Below, in pieces: positions 25,494 through 36,816 of a stretch of 64,000 nt of DNA. Source of the stretch: Allolobophora icterica. Taxonomy: Eukaryota; Annelida; Clitellata; Crassiclitellata; Lumbricidae. Every line of letters starts with the position of its first letter. Position 1 is the first letter of the stretch. The translations under genes and the position numbers were made by a program. Under the pieces are notes generated by a model that saw only the letters and a program-made list of their open reading frames with translations, had not been told where the DNA came from and did no database searches. The stretch is from the NCBI GenBank assembly GCA_963556255.1, contig OY744610.1:16564039-16628038 (forward strand). Reading direction: 5' to 3'.

Positions 25494-26949
25494 TAACGTG
25501 ATATTTCAGTGATTCAATAAGGATATGGATTTCAACGCTGATGTTAGAATCTTCTCTGTGTTTGCAACTATCCAGTCCATAGTCCGAAAATTTAAACTTA
25601 GAAGAGCAAATAAGACAAGAAAGTATTACACCCGCTTCGAAGTTAATGTAGGCCCTATGTAAAAATTAGCTTAAAATAGCACCTATGTGTAATTACAATA
25701 TAGTTCAATTCAATCTGACTATCTAAAACATGACGAGAATCCTCGTGCATTGATTTATAAAACTATTCGACTAATCGACTTTTAGAAATATTGTATATTA
25801 TTTCCCAATAAAATCGAATTTTCATTCTCATGAAATTGCTAAGATCCATCACAGAAGTTAATGCAACAAGCATGACACTGAATATTCATTAAATTGATAG
25901 AGTACAAAAGATGCAGCTTACATGAGATCAATCTGTTTCCACAGACTGCTTCTAATCTGCTATTATTTCAATATCAATTACTGTAAGTGTAAATCTAAAC
26001 TTTTTGAATCGGATGACAAGAAATAGCAATTCATATTCACAGTTTGGAGAGATGTTGTTTGAAGAGACTATCAGTTCTCTATTGTCTACAGTAGAAAGTC
26101 ATAAAATTGTCTCCGTATGCAACTACCCTTATGAGAATCATGCCTAGTTTCATCAGTTTCTCATGAACATCTTTGTATGACTTACGGTTGCGGAGATACA
26201 AGGAAATCCGAGTGACACGAAGACACCACACAGATCAAAAAATTTTTGCGCTGTAATGTCAAGTGTAATGTAAGGTAAATCTCCGATATTTCTTAGAGCA
26301 ACAAAAAAAGGCCAAACGCAAAGCATCAGCCTCTTCACCAGCGCTACGTCAAATCACAGGGGGTTTTCCAGAGAGTAGTCCAAAGGAGGTCCGAGTTTAG
26401 TGGTCACGGGAGTCAAGTCAGCGTTGTTTGTTTTCAGGATTGAACGAGCATTGATTAATGTTTGATTTCTGTTTTTATACCAGTCTGGAAAAGATGAAAA
26501 GATGCAGCAGGTGACAAAGTTTTGACAGTGTTATCATCTGAGGGGATAGAGTGAGTTTGCATTGAGTTTAAGTTTGATAAGGTTTTCAGTGAGAGACAGA
26601 GAGAGGAGACTCTGAGTATTAAGAAGGATGCAATGGCGCCGGCAATGTGTGGGAGAGGGTGAGAGGAGCCACGATGAAGGAGATTGTTTACGGTTTCCCA
26701 TAGATTTTGAGGAGTGGATGAAGTTCAGTGAACAAGAGAAGAGATAGGTCTATCGTTTATTTTCGCAGATAGAAGATTTCAGATTAGTTGAATTCCTCAA
26801 GTAAACACTAGGTTTTGATGAGTAAAACGATTATGTAGGAATTCGGTAGAATTTTAGTACTTGCTTAACATTATCATGTTCGTGCAGCAATTTTAAAGGC
26901 AATTGGGCTTTTGGAAATATTGCCTTTTCATTTTATTCTCCCATAAAAC
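25494..26949. other. gene-free AT-rich stretch
   Basis: It holds a short copy of the dispersed GAACATCTTTGTATGA repeat at about 26163-26280. No coding evidence elsewhere. Confidence 0.45.
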
Positions 26950-27760
26950 GACATCTTAGGCCACCTCAACACCTTTGTCGAAGCAACCAGATAAATTGGG
27001 TTTTGGACGAGTTGAGGGAGAGGCGATTTCAAGACATCCAGGTATGGAGATCATGAGAAAGAGCTTCGATGCGCTGAGCTAGAAGAAGTTGAGAGGAAGG
27101 AGGCCCATGGACATAAGCCTGGACATCGTCAGCAAAGAGATGGCCTGAAGTCCCATGGATGGGAGGAGAGAGGGGATACCGGCCGTATACAAAATAAAGA
27201 GAGGGCCTAGAACAGAGCCCTGCGGAACACTCAGTTTAACAGGACCCACAGAGTTCTAGATTCACCAAATATAACCATCTGAGTGTGATCAGACAGGTAT
27301 GACCGGAACCACTGGAGAGGGGGACCCTTCAGACCGTAAGAGGTCTCAAGGCACTGTAGAAGAATGGTGTGGTCAACCATGTCAAAGGCTGAAGAGACAT
27401 CATATAGCGCCAGAAGAGTGAGTTCGGACCTATCAACGGCTGAATAAATTTCAGAAAGCAAAGAAAGGAGGGCAGTTTCAGTGTAGTGGTGAGCCCTACA
27501 ACCTGACTGAAAGGGAGGTAGAAGCCCAAATTGCTCCAGATAGGGAAGAAGTTGAAGAGAGACAAGGGTTCAAGGGTTTAAGGGTTTTGGAGAGAAATGA
27601 TAGATTAGAGATTGGACGGTAGTTTGGCAGAGGTTTGTGTCAAGATTGGGCTTTTTGAGTGAGGGAAAAACAATGGCCCGCTTTTGCGAGGCGGGGACAC
27701 AACCTTCAGGGAGGGACCTATTAAAGAGATATCTCCAATATATGAGAATTATCGCCTTTG
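26950..27760 (-). pseudogene. CR1/Jockey-like LINE reverse transcriptase, decayed
   Basis: On the minus strand, from right to left, RT blocks appear in the correct order. These are a SLPEGCVPASQKRAIVFPSL-like finger region with KKPNLD (about 27640-27700), then SELTLLALYDVSSAFDMVDH (RT motif A, 27300-27461). They are followed by a VPQGSVLGPL-type motif in another frame near 27215-27235 and a FADD-type motif C near 27140. Frameshifts separate nearly every block. This is a dead LINE copy; no endonuclease was identified. Confidence 0.8.
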
Positions 27761-28800
27761 CCAATACATATGGATCGCAATTCTCTGAATATCGGCCGCT
27801 TTCACAGATCGCCAATCTATCGAATTTATGTATCCACAATTTATCGAATTTATATATCCACAGCGAAAATAAATTATATTCCAGAATTTCCAACTCAGAA
27901 ACAACTCGTAATCCCAATATATCCGACTTTTGAAATCTTGCGGTTACAGTGCCTATCTCTACCTTAAAAGGCGCACATTAAATTCGCCCAATTTCACAAC
28001 GATGTTCCAATGAACATTTCAAACACCGGCCGACCACATCAACCGAATTATACGAATCTCGCGTGTTAAACAAGCTACCAAATTTACGTGCTTCACATAG
28101 GCAGCCGAAATACAATAGGTTTCGGGATTTTCAACGCGAGAGCGGATATAGTACGGCCGTTGCTAAAGGCCCTAACCCCTCCGCAATCTGGTCGGATGTC
28201 ACCGAGTTATTTGTAGTTTCTCCAAATCTACATCAAACAGGCCACGCACCACTGGACTGTGCTCGTCCTCTGAAGTCTACTTCCCCTAACATTTCTGTAC
28301 GTCGAGGCTCAAATGCGGCTGCAGCGTAATCGTTTGATCTAGCTTGACCTTCTGTCTGTCCTCTGTCATCGCGCTTGTGTCTGTGTCGATGCCCCTCTAG
28401 CTTTCACTAAGCCGTCAGATCGCAAACTGCTTTGAAGTCATTCGTATGTGCGCCTACCCGTCGACTCATGGTCTCTGTATCGCTAGGTCCGTGTGTCGGC
28501 GTCCTTTAAAGTCAATGTCGCGATCGGCCAGATGTTCATCATTAGCAACCAATTGTGTGACGTATGCGAATCCACGCGAATAAGAAACGCGAGCTAATTG
28601 TAACGGCAGTACGGCTTGGTGCTATATAATTAAACAGTACTATCAACGGACACAAACCATACACGAGGCAATTGATGCAGTAATACAAACTTGCGCCAGA
28701 TAATTAAACAGTAGCGAGGGTTATACCGTCGTTACATAATTATATACATCAATGGCGATAACGAAATCTGACCTCTCGCCGGTTCTATCGTACTGTTTGT
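27761..28800. other. gene-free stretch, unidentified
   Basis: Moderate GC with few repeats. An open frame at 28063-28329 has no domain. Nothing further supported. Confidence 0.35.
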
Positions 28801-28819
28801 CTGACGATTAACGAATCAG

Positions 28820-28900
28820 CGACTATATATACAGAAAGAAGTCAGCTGGGCTGTAGGTTATTGATTCAGTCAACGAAGCTGAGTTTGGGAAGGTAATCAG
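28820..28900 (+). promoter_or_regulatory. promoter-like TATA sequence followed by splice-donor-like site
   Basis: GACTATATATACAGAAAGA at about 28821 is a good TATA box. About 35-40 bp downstream lies TTATTGATTCAGTC, an initiator-like context, and then GGGAAGGTAATCAG, a possible 5' splice site. It could start an unannotated transcript or be a retroelement LTR core. No coding exon follows within reach that I can identify. Confidence 0.25.
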
Positions 28901-31180
28901 CAATACTGGCTTATTCATACCGCTGCTTTTTAAATCCCTCTCTCTGTCTCTCTCTATATATCCTTGTCGGCTTGCTTCTGTTTCTCAGTTCACGTGGGAA
29001 GCTGGACAGTCGGTCAGTTTTCAGTGGATTCGGACTTCATCGTGGTCTGGAATGCATGCGTTGGGTTGCCTTTTGTTTTTCCAGAGCTACACAATAAACT
29101 ACAGTCTCGACCCCTCACAAAAAAGACGCCAAAACGATTTAAAAAAATAAAAGCACCGAGAAAACAGACAAAAATTCAACGCCGTAAAAAGCACTGGAAC
29201 TGCTGAGCTCGCTGCAACATTAAATAATTATTGTATTCAGAAACACACAAGAAAATATTGACGTGAAATAACTCAGAAAATCGACCTGCTACATAGGGCC
29301 TACTGACGGAACGTCATTGTTTAAAGACGCATTCTTCCATTTTCCGTTTGGCGAAGGTGTGTACACTGTACACATATAACAAAATGACAACAAAGAGTGC
29401 GTAACATTGAACAGATTAAGAGCCTAGCAAGGGGTAAAGATTTCAGTCGAGTCCTGTGACCTTCTTAGTAAAAATTTAAGCGAAATCAGACCTTTTAGAC
29501 GGTAGCCGATTGCATTATAAACACATGTCTGAATTTTTCTAAATGTCTCAGTGGAATGAGATCCATAAACTAATTTATATTGCGCTGCAAAATATAAACA
29601 CACACACACACACCTATCAATATCATGTATGTAAGATTATAGGCTTAGACTCGGGGGGCGCAGCCGGGGCACGTTCCCCCCAATAATTGAGATGGACTGT
29701 ACAACAATGCAACAAGTGTAGCATGAATAGCCAAAAGCCCCCTCTCCTTCAATATGTTGGACAAGTTTACGGCAGTATGTAAGATGTATCTAGTTATTAT
29801 TCGCTTATAAGAACTTTATAAGGCGCATAACATGGCGATCTATTCCAACAGATATACGGAAGTGCGTCTTTAGATGGCTTGAAAATGTCTCGAGCTATCT
29901 GTGAAGAAATAGTTCTTATGTTCAATCATGGACTTTTCATGTTCAATCATGGACTGTGAAGAAATAGTTCTTATGTTCAATCATGGACTTTTCCAGAAGT
30001 TTAATGCATAAAAATGGCCGAGATTTGCATACGTTTCGTACGCAGGCTACGTTAGTGATGAATGCATGCATACAAACAAACAGACATGCATACATACATG
30101 CATACATAATACATACACGCATGCATATATGCATACATAGCAAAACAAGTCATAATATTATGTTTTTTTCAGAGTTACTACGTAAATACCTACATACTTA
30201 TTGACTTAGTGAGGCGTATTATAATCCGATTTAATTTGATATATTCGATATTAATTCCACTTAATTCGAAGTAATTCGGTTATCTACGAGCATAAAATTA
30301 ATTTAGCGAGAGAAACGGAAGCTGTTCAATTAAGGTCACATATGTACAGGATCTAAATGTCAGAGGGAATTTTTTGTCACCTTTTCAGTTTCAGTTAATT
30401 GAATCGGACCAAATTGAAACAAGTCAGATCAAACCAAACCAAATCCGATTGAAAAGCGCAATGATTTGACAGACAAATTCTGATTACTAGTTACAAAGGG
30501 CCATACCCAAATAGCAAATATGAATTAATTATACTGTTTCGTCGTGCTGGAGTCGATAGCACCTCTTAATAGTCTCCTTTTGAAGAGGTGCTATACAAAT
30601 GCTTGAATGAATGATAAGATTGCATCGTTCTTTCGGCCTTGTAAAATCCGTTGGCATGCGATCTTTATTTCAGCCGGGGAAAGTCTTAGTATAAACCCCA
30701 TTTACTACAAATCAATAGAATGCTATAATATTAGCTTGTTTTAATAAGTAAGAGTGCAAGTAAGATAACAATTTAAACCCGCTTTACTGTCGGTATGACG
30801 TAGTTGGAATAATTATTATGCCTCTGGTTAGATGACCTCCTCACATGCCTGCATAATCTGTCATAATGTGTGAAAGTGCTCTCATCCGTAAAGATTATGC
30901 GCTACCGCTGGTCAGAAGTCCACTGTTTGATATATGACAGAAGTTCAGCCAATCCTTAACGTTCTTCGGCGACAGCTTTGGTTTTCGTGCAGGACAATAC
31001 ATACATAATTATACGTGCATACATACATACATACATATGTCATACATACATATATACATACATACAGCTATATACATGCATACATACATATATACACAGC
31101 ACACATGAAGTAGTTGTAGTTTAAATACTTTAAAATTCCAATAAAATCCATTAAAACTGTTAGTATACTGGAACACCAAC
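28901..31180. repeat. gene-poor stretch with CATA/TGCA microsatellites
   Basis: ATGCATACATAC-type tetranucleotide repeats lie at about 30059-30140 and 30998-31100. A duplicated sentence (TTCATGTTCAATCATGGACT and neighbours) lies at 29915-29995. No gene; open frames of Met-Tyr-Cys-Ile repeats are artefacts. Confidence 0.6.
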
Positions 31181-31299
31181 CAGTGGCGTAGCCGTACACG
31201 GTGCGTAAGGTGCGTACGCAACCTCTGTCAAGTGCAAGTGTGACAAATATGGTAAGAATATCACTCCGCCTCTGCTTATCTGAGGGAACTTTGTCGTTC

Positions 31300-31500
31300 C
31301 ACCCTTGATGTTCGGTGCCGCCGTTCTCTCTGCTCCTACAAGCACTGTGAGCTTCATGTTCCCACGCACGAACCTCTATCAGAAGCAACGTGCTTTTTCT
31401 GTTGCTGGCCCTTCTCTCTGGAATGGGCTACCTTTGGCTTTGCGCTTGTTGCCTAGGTTTCTGATATGTGTTATTTCAATCTTAAGACTGTCCGTTTAAT
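31300..31500 (+). pseudogene. LINE reverse transcriptase C-terminal scrap
   Basis: The frame contains RTNLYQKQRAFSVAGPSLWN followed by GLPLALRLLPRF, the end-of-ORF2 signature of CR1/L2/Jockey-type elements (typical pattern RAFSVAGPxLWNSLP). It is preceded by a frame change and lacks all catalytic motifs. Confidence 0.75.
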
Positions 31501-31570
31501 TCGAGGCTGGGTCGGGAGAGCTCTTGGGTAGACACCCTGAAGGGGCGGTATAAAAATTCTCGCAATGAAT

Positions 31571-31708
31571 GAGTTACCTGTAGCAACGGCAACTTCAGAA
31601 CGTACCTTTTTAGCCATGAAATATTTTAAAACCTATTTAGGCTCAAGATTGACCGTCGACAATATTCAGGGATTGGTTATGGCTTACATTCACAAGATAG
31701 GACATTAG
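31571..31708 (+). pseudogene. hAT transposase C-terminal remnant
   Basis: It reads ELPVATATSERTFLAMKYFK, then TYLGSRLTVDNIQGLVMAYI, and ends at TAG. This is the hAT C-terminal dimerisation domain in the TTF-type/DUF4371-like style (pattern LPVATATSERSFSAMKxLKT). It shows which superfamily built the surrounding 31181-34738 element. Confidence 0.85.
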
Positions 31709-32072
31709 GACAATCAGTGTTGATGGCGTTATTGATCGATAAGGAAAAAATTGACGGCTAAAGCTTTCTTGAACCAGAGAAACTAAGACTGAATTAACTG
31801 ATGGAAAGGAACTTCTAAATTCAGAATAGCAGTTGTTATTGCTTTTTAAAGTATCCCAAGTAAACCTGCTTCACGTATTGTTGATGCGTTTTATTTAAGC
31901 CTCAAACTTTAAAATCTGTGAGATTGTTAAAATAAGAAAGTAGTATTTGAGAAAGTTAGAAAAGGAAATGGGTAGGCCTCACCCTATGATAAAATTCTAG
32001 CTTAGCCATGAAAATTTTTAAAACCTATTTCGTTCGTGTGTCTGTATAAATGAATAGCAAATAGTTGATAAA

Positions 32073-32183
32073 ACTGTCGCATCTCGAGTAAGATAAATTG
32101 CAGAGAACTTTATCGTGGAGGATATTTGGCTTTAGTCCACAGGACATGACAAATTATGACAAATTGATTATGTATCAACAAAT
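32073..32183. repeat. 111-bp direct repeat flanking an RTE fragment, left copy
   Basis: It starts ACTGTCGCATCTCGAGTAAG and ends TATGTATCAACAAAT, and matches 32708-32817 with few differences. Confidence 0.85.
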
Positions 32184-32707
32184 GTCATGTCATGTCATCG
32201 TCGCTCTGTGATGGTAGGCTACAGGAATAGGTCAACATTGTCCAGCGTTTTCTATCTCGTATTGCAACCATTAGGCTGGTCCAACTCCCAGATAGTCCAA
32301 TCCATCCTATAATATTGTCAATCCAGGATATTCTTGGTCTACCGCGGTTGCGAACCCCCTTCTACAAGGCCCTCATCAGGCTGCCTTCGCTGTTGTCCCT
32401 CGGCTGACTCACGATGTGTCCGAATTACCGTTGTTGCGGGTTCGGACGTGGTTCAGGAGTTCGCTTTTGGTCCTCGCCAGGGAGTATACTTGTTCGGTGG
32501 TCTTACTTTTTTGTCCAGGGAATTCTTGGCAATTTTCTGACGCACTTAATTGTTCTGGAACGTTTGGATGCGTTTCTCTTCTTCTTTCCGTAGCATCCAG
32601 GCCTCACATCCGTATGTTGCTGTCGGCCATACTAAGGCCTTCATCATCCATAATTTGGTGTCATTATGTATTGACTTGTTCTTCCATATTTAACCACAGT
32701 AAATAAC
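32184..32707 (-). pseudogene. RTE-like LINE ORF2 C-terminal fragment
   Basis: On the minus strand the frame reads MMKALVWPTATYGCEAWMLR, then KEEEKRIQTFQNN, and later GRPRISWIDNI-type sequence. These are hallmarks of the C-terminus of RTE/craniofacial-type LINE ORF2 proteins (pattern LVWPVATYGCESWTLR...GRPRTxWxDNI). Stops and frame changes make it non-functional. The 3' (left) end is a GACAT-repeat tail. It sits exactly between two copies of a sequence of about 110 bp. Confidence 0.85.
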
Positions 32708-32817
32708 ACTGTCGCATCTCGAGTAAGATAAACTGCAGAGAACTTATCGTGGAGGATATTTGCCTTTAGTCTACAGGACATGACAAATTATGACAAATTG
32801 ATTATGTATCAACAAAT
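32708..32817. repeat. 110-bp direct repeat flanking an RTE fragment, right copy
   Basis: Partner of 32073-32183. Sequences outside the pair differ (CAACAAATGTCATG versus CAACAAATACATTT), so the duplication is limited to the flanks of the LINE fragment. Confidence 0.85.
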
Positions 32818-32824
32818 ACATTTT

Positions 32825-34085
32825 TACGGTTCCGATCCACTATTCCGGGGTCCGCTATTCCGGGGTCCACTATTTCGGGTATCCGCCGGAATATACATAC
32901 ATACATGCATCGATACATGCATAGATACATCCATACATACATGCATGCATACATACATACATGAATACATACATGTACGTATGTAAACATACATTCATGC
33001 ATACATACGTGTATGTATGTATATATACATTCATACATACATGACATATATGTATATATATGTATACATACATACTAGCATACATTCATACATGCATGCA
33101 TGCATGGATGTATGCATGCAAATGTATGTATGTATGCATGTATGTATGTATAACGTTGTTGAATTGTCTGTCTTCTGTTTGACGATAGCTATCTATCAGA
33201 CTGTTACGTCCCTGTAGAAGTCTTTATTATCATTCAGTACGAATGTCTTTATATACGGTTACACAGCGTTCACTAGCAGATGAATGTCTCTTCACGAATA
33301 CAGCGTTCAGTTACAGACAAATGTTTAGTTACTATGCCAGACTTCTTAAGAGGAACTCTAGTGTCTGCTTTATACTAGACATGTTTCTATAACGTGTATA
33401 CTGCCAGAAATCAACCCCGCAACTCGTGAGCGTCCGATCGCAAGCGCCCCAACTTCCCAACTGACCCACAATCTCCCTTTCCTCGCTTCCAGCAGTACCT
33501 CTTCCCTTTCTGCAGCATATTGGCCCATACCTCTACTGACCAATCACATGCTTACCCGTATAACTTCATGCCTATCAGAATACCAGACATAAATTTAAAT
33601 ATTAATGAACATTATGTGGAGCTATATTATTGGACAGCAAGCATTGAGCCGAGTCAACGTCTTTTCCAGTTTCCCTGAGCAACCACGTGCCTAACCGTTT
33701 AAGTCTGTCTATCTGTCTACGTAGATACTAGCGTGTGTCCTCATGACTGTCCCTGTCTTTCACTCTCTGGGTTCTTTCTTGGAATAGGATTTCATCAGCC
33801 TGGACTCTTTGTGTTCGGCCCGTTGACCCACTTGTAGAACTGGACCAGTCGGTCAACCTGACTCACTATCCTGCATTACCATGTCCTACCTTAAATATAT
33901 ATACCTAGTTTAATAAAGAAGATTATTATTATAATTACTTTACATACGTAAATGTAACTCTGTTATATATGCATGCATGTATGTATCTATGCATGTATGT
34001 TTGTTGTATGTATGTATATTCCGGCGGATCCCGGAATAGCGGATCCCGGAATAGCGGACCCCCGGAATAGCGGGCCGGTACCATT
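32825..34085. mobile_element. foldback-like element with CCGGAATAGCGGACC arms
   Basis: The left arm (32825-32894) is tandem CTATTCCGGGGTCCG units. The right arm (34015-34085) is the inverse, GCGGATCCCGGAATA units. Just inside both arms are CATA/TATG tetranucleotide repeats in mirror orientation (32892-33155, 33965-34019). The flanks ATTTTTAC and ATTTTTTAC may be a target duplication. The centre contains a TGTTACG...-led sequence that could be a solo LTR, but I could not define its ends. Confidence 0.65.
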
Positions 34086-34365
34086 TTTTACAACGTTTCA
34101 GTTCAACCTAAAACGATTAGACAAGGACGCAGGCTAAGTCTTTAATGAGCTGAGTCATAAAACAAACCAATTACTAAGTCTGTTGCTTTTGTTTTTAAGT
34201 AGTGCATAGGTCATCTGCTTCACTTCTTGAAACAGTAGGCCGGCTAATGTCATTTACTTAAACTTTAAACGTTGCGCTGTGAATCTGTTACATTTAAACA
34301 AGAAGGTATTGATTTAAACTCTATGCATCTGCATGGCTATCCCTATAAGCCAACCGGTTCTAGGA

Positions 34366-34653
34366 CTTTTCGCCCCCGGAAGATTCGCCCCCGGAATATT
34401 CCCCCCGACATTTCGCCCCCCGGAAGTTTCGCCCCCGGATGCTGGATTAGCGATTAAAATGTAACTAAGACTAGAAGCGGGATCTATGATGAAAATGTAA
34501 GCTGGATTAGAGATGAAAATATAACTAAGACTAGAAGCGGGATCTATGATGAAAATTTAACTAGGACTGGAAGCGGGGGGCGAATCTTCCCGGGGGCGAA
34601 ATGTCGGGGGCGAATATTCCGGGGGCGAATCTTCCGGGGACGAAATTTCCGTA
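34366..34653. mobile_element. small foldback-like element with TTCGCCCCCGGAA arms
   Basis: The left arm (34366-34440) repeats TTCGCCCCCGGAA. The right arm (34571-34653) repeats the inverse, TTCCGGGGGCGAA. The centre is two tandem copies of a 60-bp unit (GCTGGATTAG...GATCTATGATGAAAAT). Such a structure can form a long hairpin. No coding sequence. Confidence 0.75.
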
Positions 34654-34884
34654 TACCAAGCCAACCTATGTATAGGTTCTCTGAAGACTATTGCTTCGTA
34701 TTACGCACCCTTATGGTAAAATCCTAGCTACGCCACTGACACCAACTTTTATACAGCTTCTTGCCGGAAAAGACAGTAAATGGGGATTAAATGATCAAAA
34801 TGTTAACTTTTCAACTACTTTTCAACTATTTAACAAAAGAACATTATCCCAGAAATAGCCCAAACACCAACAGAACGTTGGAAA

Positions 34885-35424
34885 ATGTGCCTAAAATCAT
34901 CGCAAACTTTTGGCCATGATTGTATACTGGAAAGTTTGAGTGTTGCCCAAGAGCTCGTTCTAGAAAGAATGAGTTTAGTTCAAGAGCAAGACTCAGAACG
35001 ACAGAGTGCTATCTTAGAGTTACTGGTATCACGCTTAGAGCGCCTTGAGCCAATGCCTACTAATAAATTCGCAGTGGAGTCACATTCGAACCCTGGTTCC
35101 AGCGATGCTGGGGCTGTTGCCCATCCGGCGGCCGCGCCTATCCACTCGACCATCAGCCTGGTAAATAATGATGATAGTTCTCAGTTAGTACACGTCTCTG
35201 ATCTCAGCCTAGCCAAATACATAGATAGTTCTGACTGGCCTACAGATAGGACTCCACAGCGATGCGCCGGGTCGTCGACGGAGTTCGCACGTGAACGACA
35301 GATGCACGGCGCGACGAACAGTAAAACGTACGGCGCGACAATTATAGTCTCCTGTGACTCAGCAATCAACGACCTTAACCTCTCCTGGGCTCGTTCAGAT
35401 CTTCAAGGACATCTGGTCCTGTGA
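34885..35424 (+). CDS. hypothetical ORF, 179 residues
   Basis: The ATG-led frame is longer than expected in this AT-rich region. Residues about 18-52 (SVAQELVLERMSLVQEQDSE onward, with Leu/Ile at heptad spacing) predict a short coiled coil; the rest is Ser/Asp/Ala-rich and looks disordered. There is no signal peptide, membrane segment or domain that I recognise. It could be the N-terminal part of a gag-like or transposon-borne protein, or chance. A second short frame follows at about 35431-35536 (MAVGRAIIIPALVVICAYNE, hydrophobic), which could be a membrane segment from the same decayed gene. Confidence that it is a real gene is low. Confidence 0.25.
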   Translation: MCLKSSQTFGHDCILESLSVAQELVLERMSLVQEQDSERQSAILELLVSRLERLEPMPTNKFAVESHSNPGSSDAGAVAHPAAAPIHSTISLVNNDDSSQLVHVSDLSLAKYIDSSDWPTDRTPQRCAGSSTEFARERQMHGATNSKTYGATIIVSCDSAINDLNLSWARSDLQGHLVL

Positions 35425-35536
35425 CTTGGTCATGGCCGTGGGACGAGCGATCATCATCCCGGCCTTGGTCGTTATCTGCGCCTATAACGAATCGCGTATG
35501 ACTACGTTACACAAGCGCCTACTGCACTACATGTAG

Positions 35537-36816
35537 AAATCCTACATGCTTTTCATCAATACTTCATCCGCTACGAATCTATTATTATCTGCGAGCATGA
35601 CAAGTCCCATAACACAACAAGAATTATGTCTATGTATTTGGCTAAAGTGCAATTGTAGGCCATGCAAATGGAAACTAAGACATAATATTAGTTGGATAAC
35701 ATAAACCAAGGACTCATATATGATTAAGCTTATATGATTAAGAAGCAATTAATGTGTTAATGATTTTCTTTAATGATGTGAGGTAATAGGGCAAGAAAGC
35801 AGTGGGAATGCTGCTACCAGAATGCTTGCATGGAACCAATTTTAAACACACAATCCCATATGGGTTCCATGTGGGTCCCATTAAATGTTTATGTGTGTTT
35901 TGGAGGGGAAAATTATACGAGATGATGTTTTATCTTGAGTTTAATCTTCAGCAAACAACTTCAAGCCATCTAAACTACTCCAATATGAAAGTTTTTTAAA
36001 GGAACTCGTTTAGAAATACAAAATTCATATCGTGACCTGGGTGCCTTCTTGCCTATGTTGCGGTTGTGGCGATAGTGATACACTTTGTAATTGCAATTTT
36101 GTGAGTGCGCTAACTAGCCACTAGTGACTTCTACTTATCTGAGCAGTGGTTTCTGCATCAAAAGTGGAACCAAATAATCACAATCACATCTACTGAACAC
36201 TGGCCAATCAAAACGTTCCTCTTATAAACCAATCACATAGCAGAATTGGTCCGATGAGTATACAATTAAAGCGAGCTCCGCGTCAATCCGCCATCTCAGT
36301 AAACATCTTTGAAGAAGCTGAATGTCTGTATCCGACATGAAGAAAAGTAGGTTTCTGTCTATGCAACAGCGAATTCCTGTATCAGTGTATCATCCTGGAG
36401 ACGAACCCCGAACAGAGACGACTGGTTGCGTATCGTGGAAACTCCCAACGATCGAAGAGGAGTATGCCACAGATGGTGAGGAGTGAAGAACGTGGAAGGC
36501 TATTCGACCACGCAGATACAAAAAAATTTGCCCCAGTCAGAGTGCAGTAATCATGATACTATAGGAGAAGAAAGAGACTGGATCTGTGGCTGACAGGAGA
36601 GTTCAGGCCGTCCCCGATCATCTACTCAACGACGAGATCGAAACCTTCGATAATTCAATTTAGCTGATCGCTAACTCACATCACCTCAGCTCTCGAGGCA
36701 GTGGTATGAGAAGAGCTACATTTTAATGACGGATGTGCAGAGGAAGTGCAGTGTCGAGTAGGCAAGAAAGCGCTCAAAATGGACCTCCTTTGAGATGTGG
36801 GACAAGGTGTTTTAAG
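35537..36816. other. gene-free stretch
   Basis: No domain-bearing frame. Fairly balanced base composition at 36000-36800 may mark an old, unrecognised repeat. Confidence 0.35.

Larger units (their letters stand above)
31181..34738 (+). mobile_element. 3.6-kb hAT element with nested insertions
   Basis: The ends CAGTGGCGTAGCCGTACACG and TAGCTACGCCACTG are inverted repeats. Exact 8-bp duplications ACACCAAC flank it (31173-31180, 34739-34746). Inside are a LINE 3' scrap, a hAT transposase C-terminal remnant (31571-31708), an RTE-like LINE fragment between long direct repeats, and two foldback-like inverted repeats (32825-34085 and 34366-34653). The transposase core is gone. Confidence 0.9.

Noticed and set aside
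33201..33950. Solo LTR beginning TGTTACGTCCCTG and ending near AATAAAGAAG
   Set aside because: No matching CA end with a 4-6 bp target duplication could be defined by eye; kept only as a remark within the foldback element.
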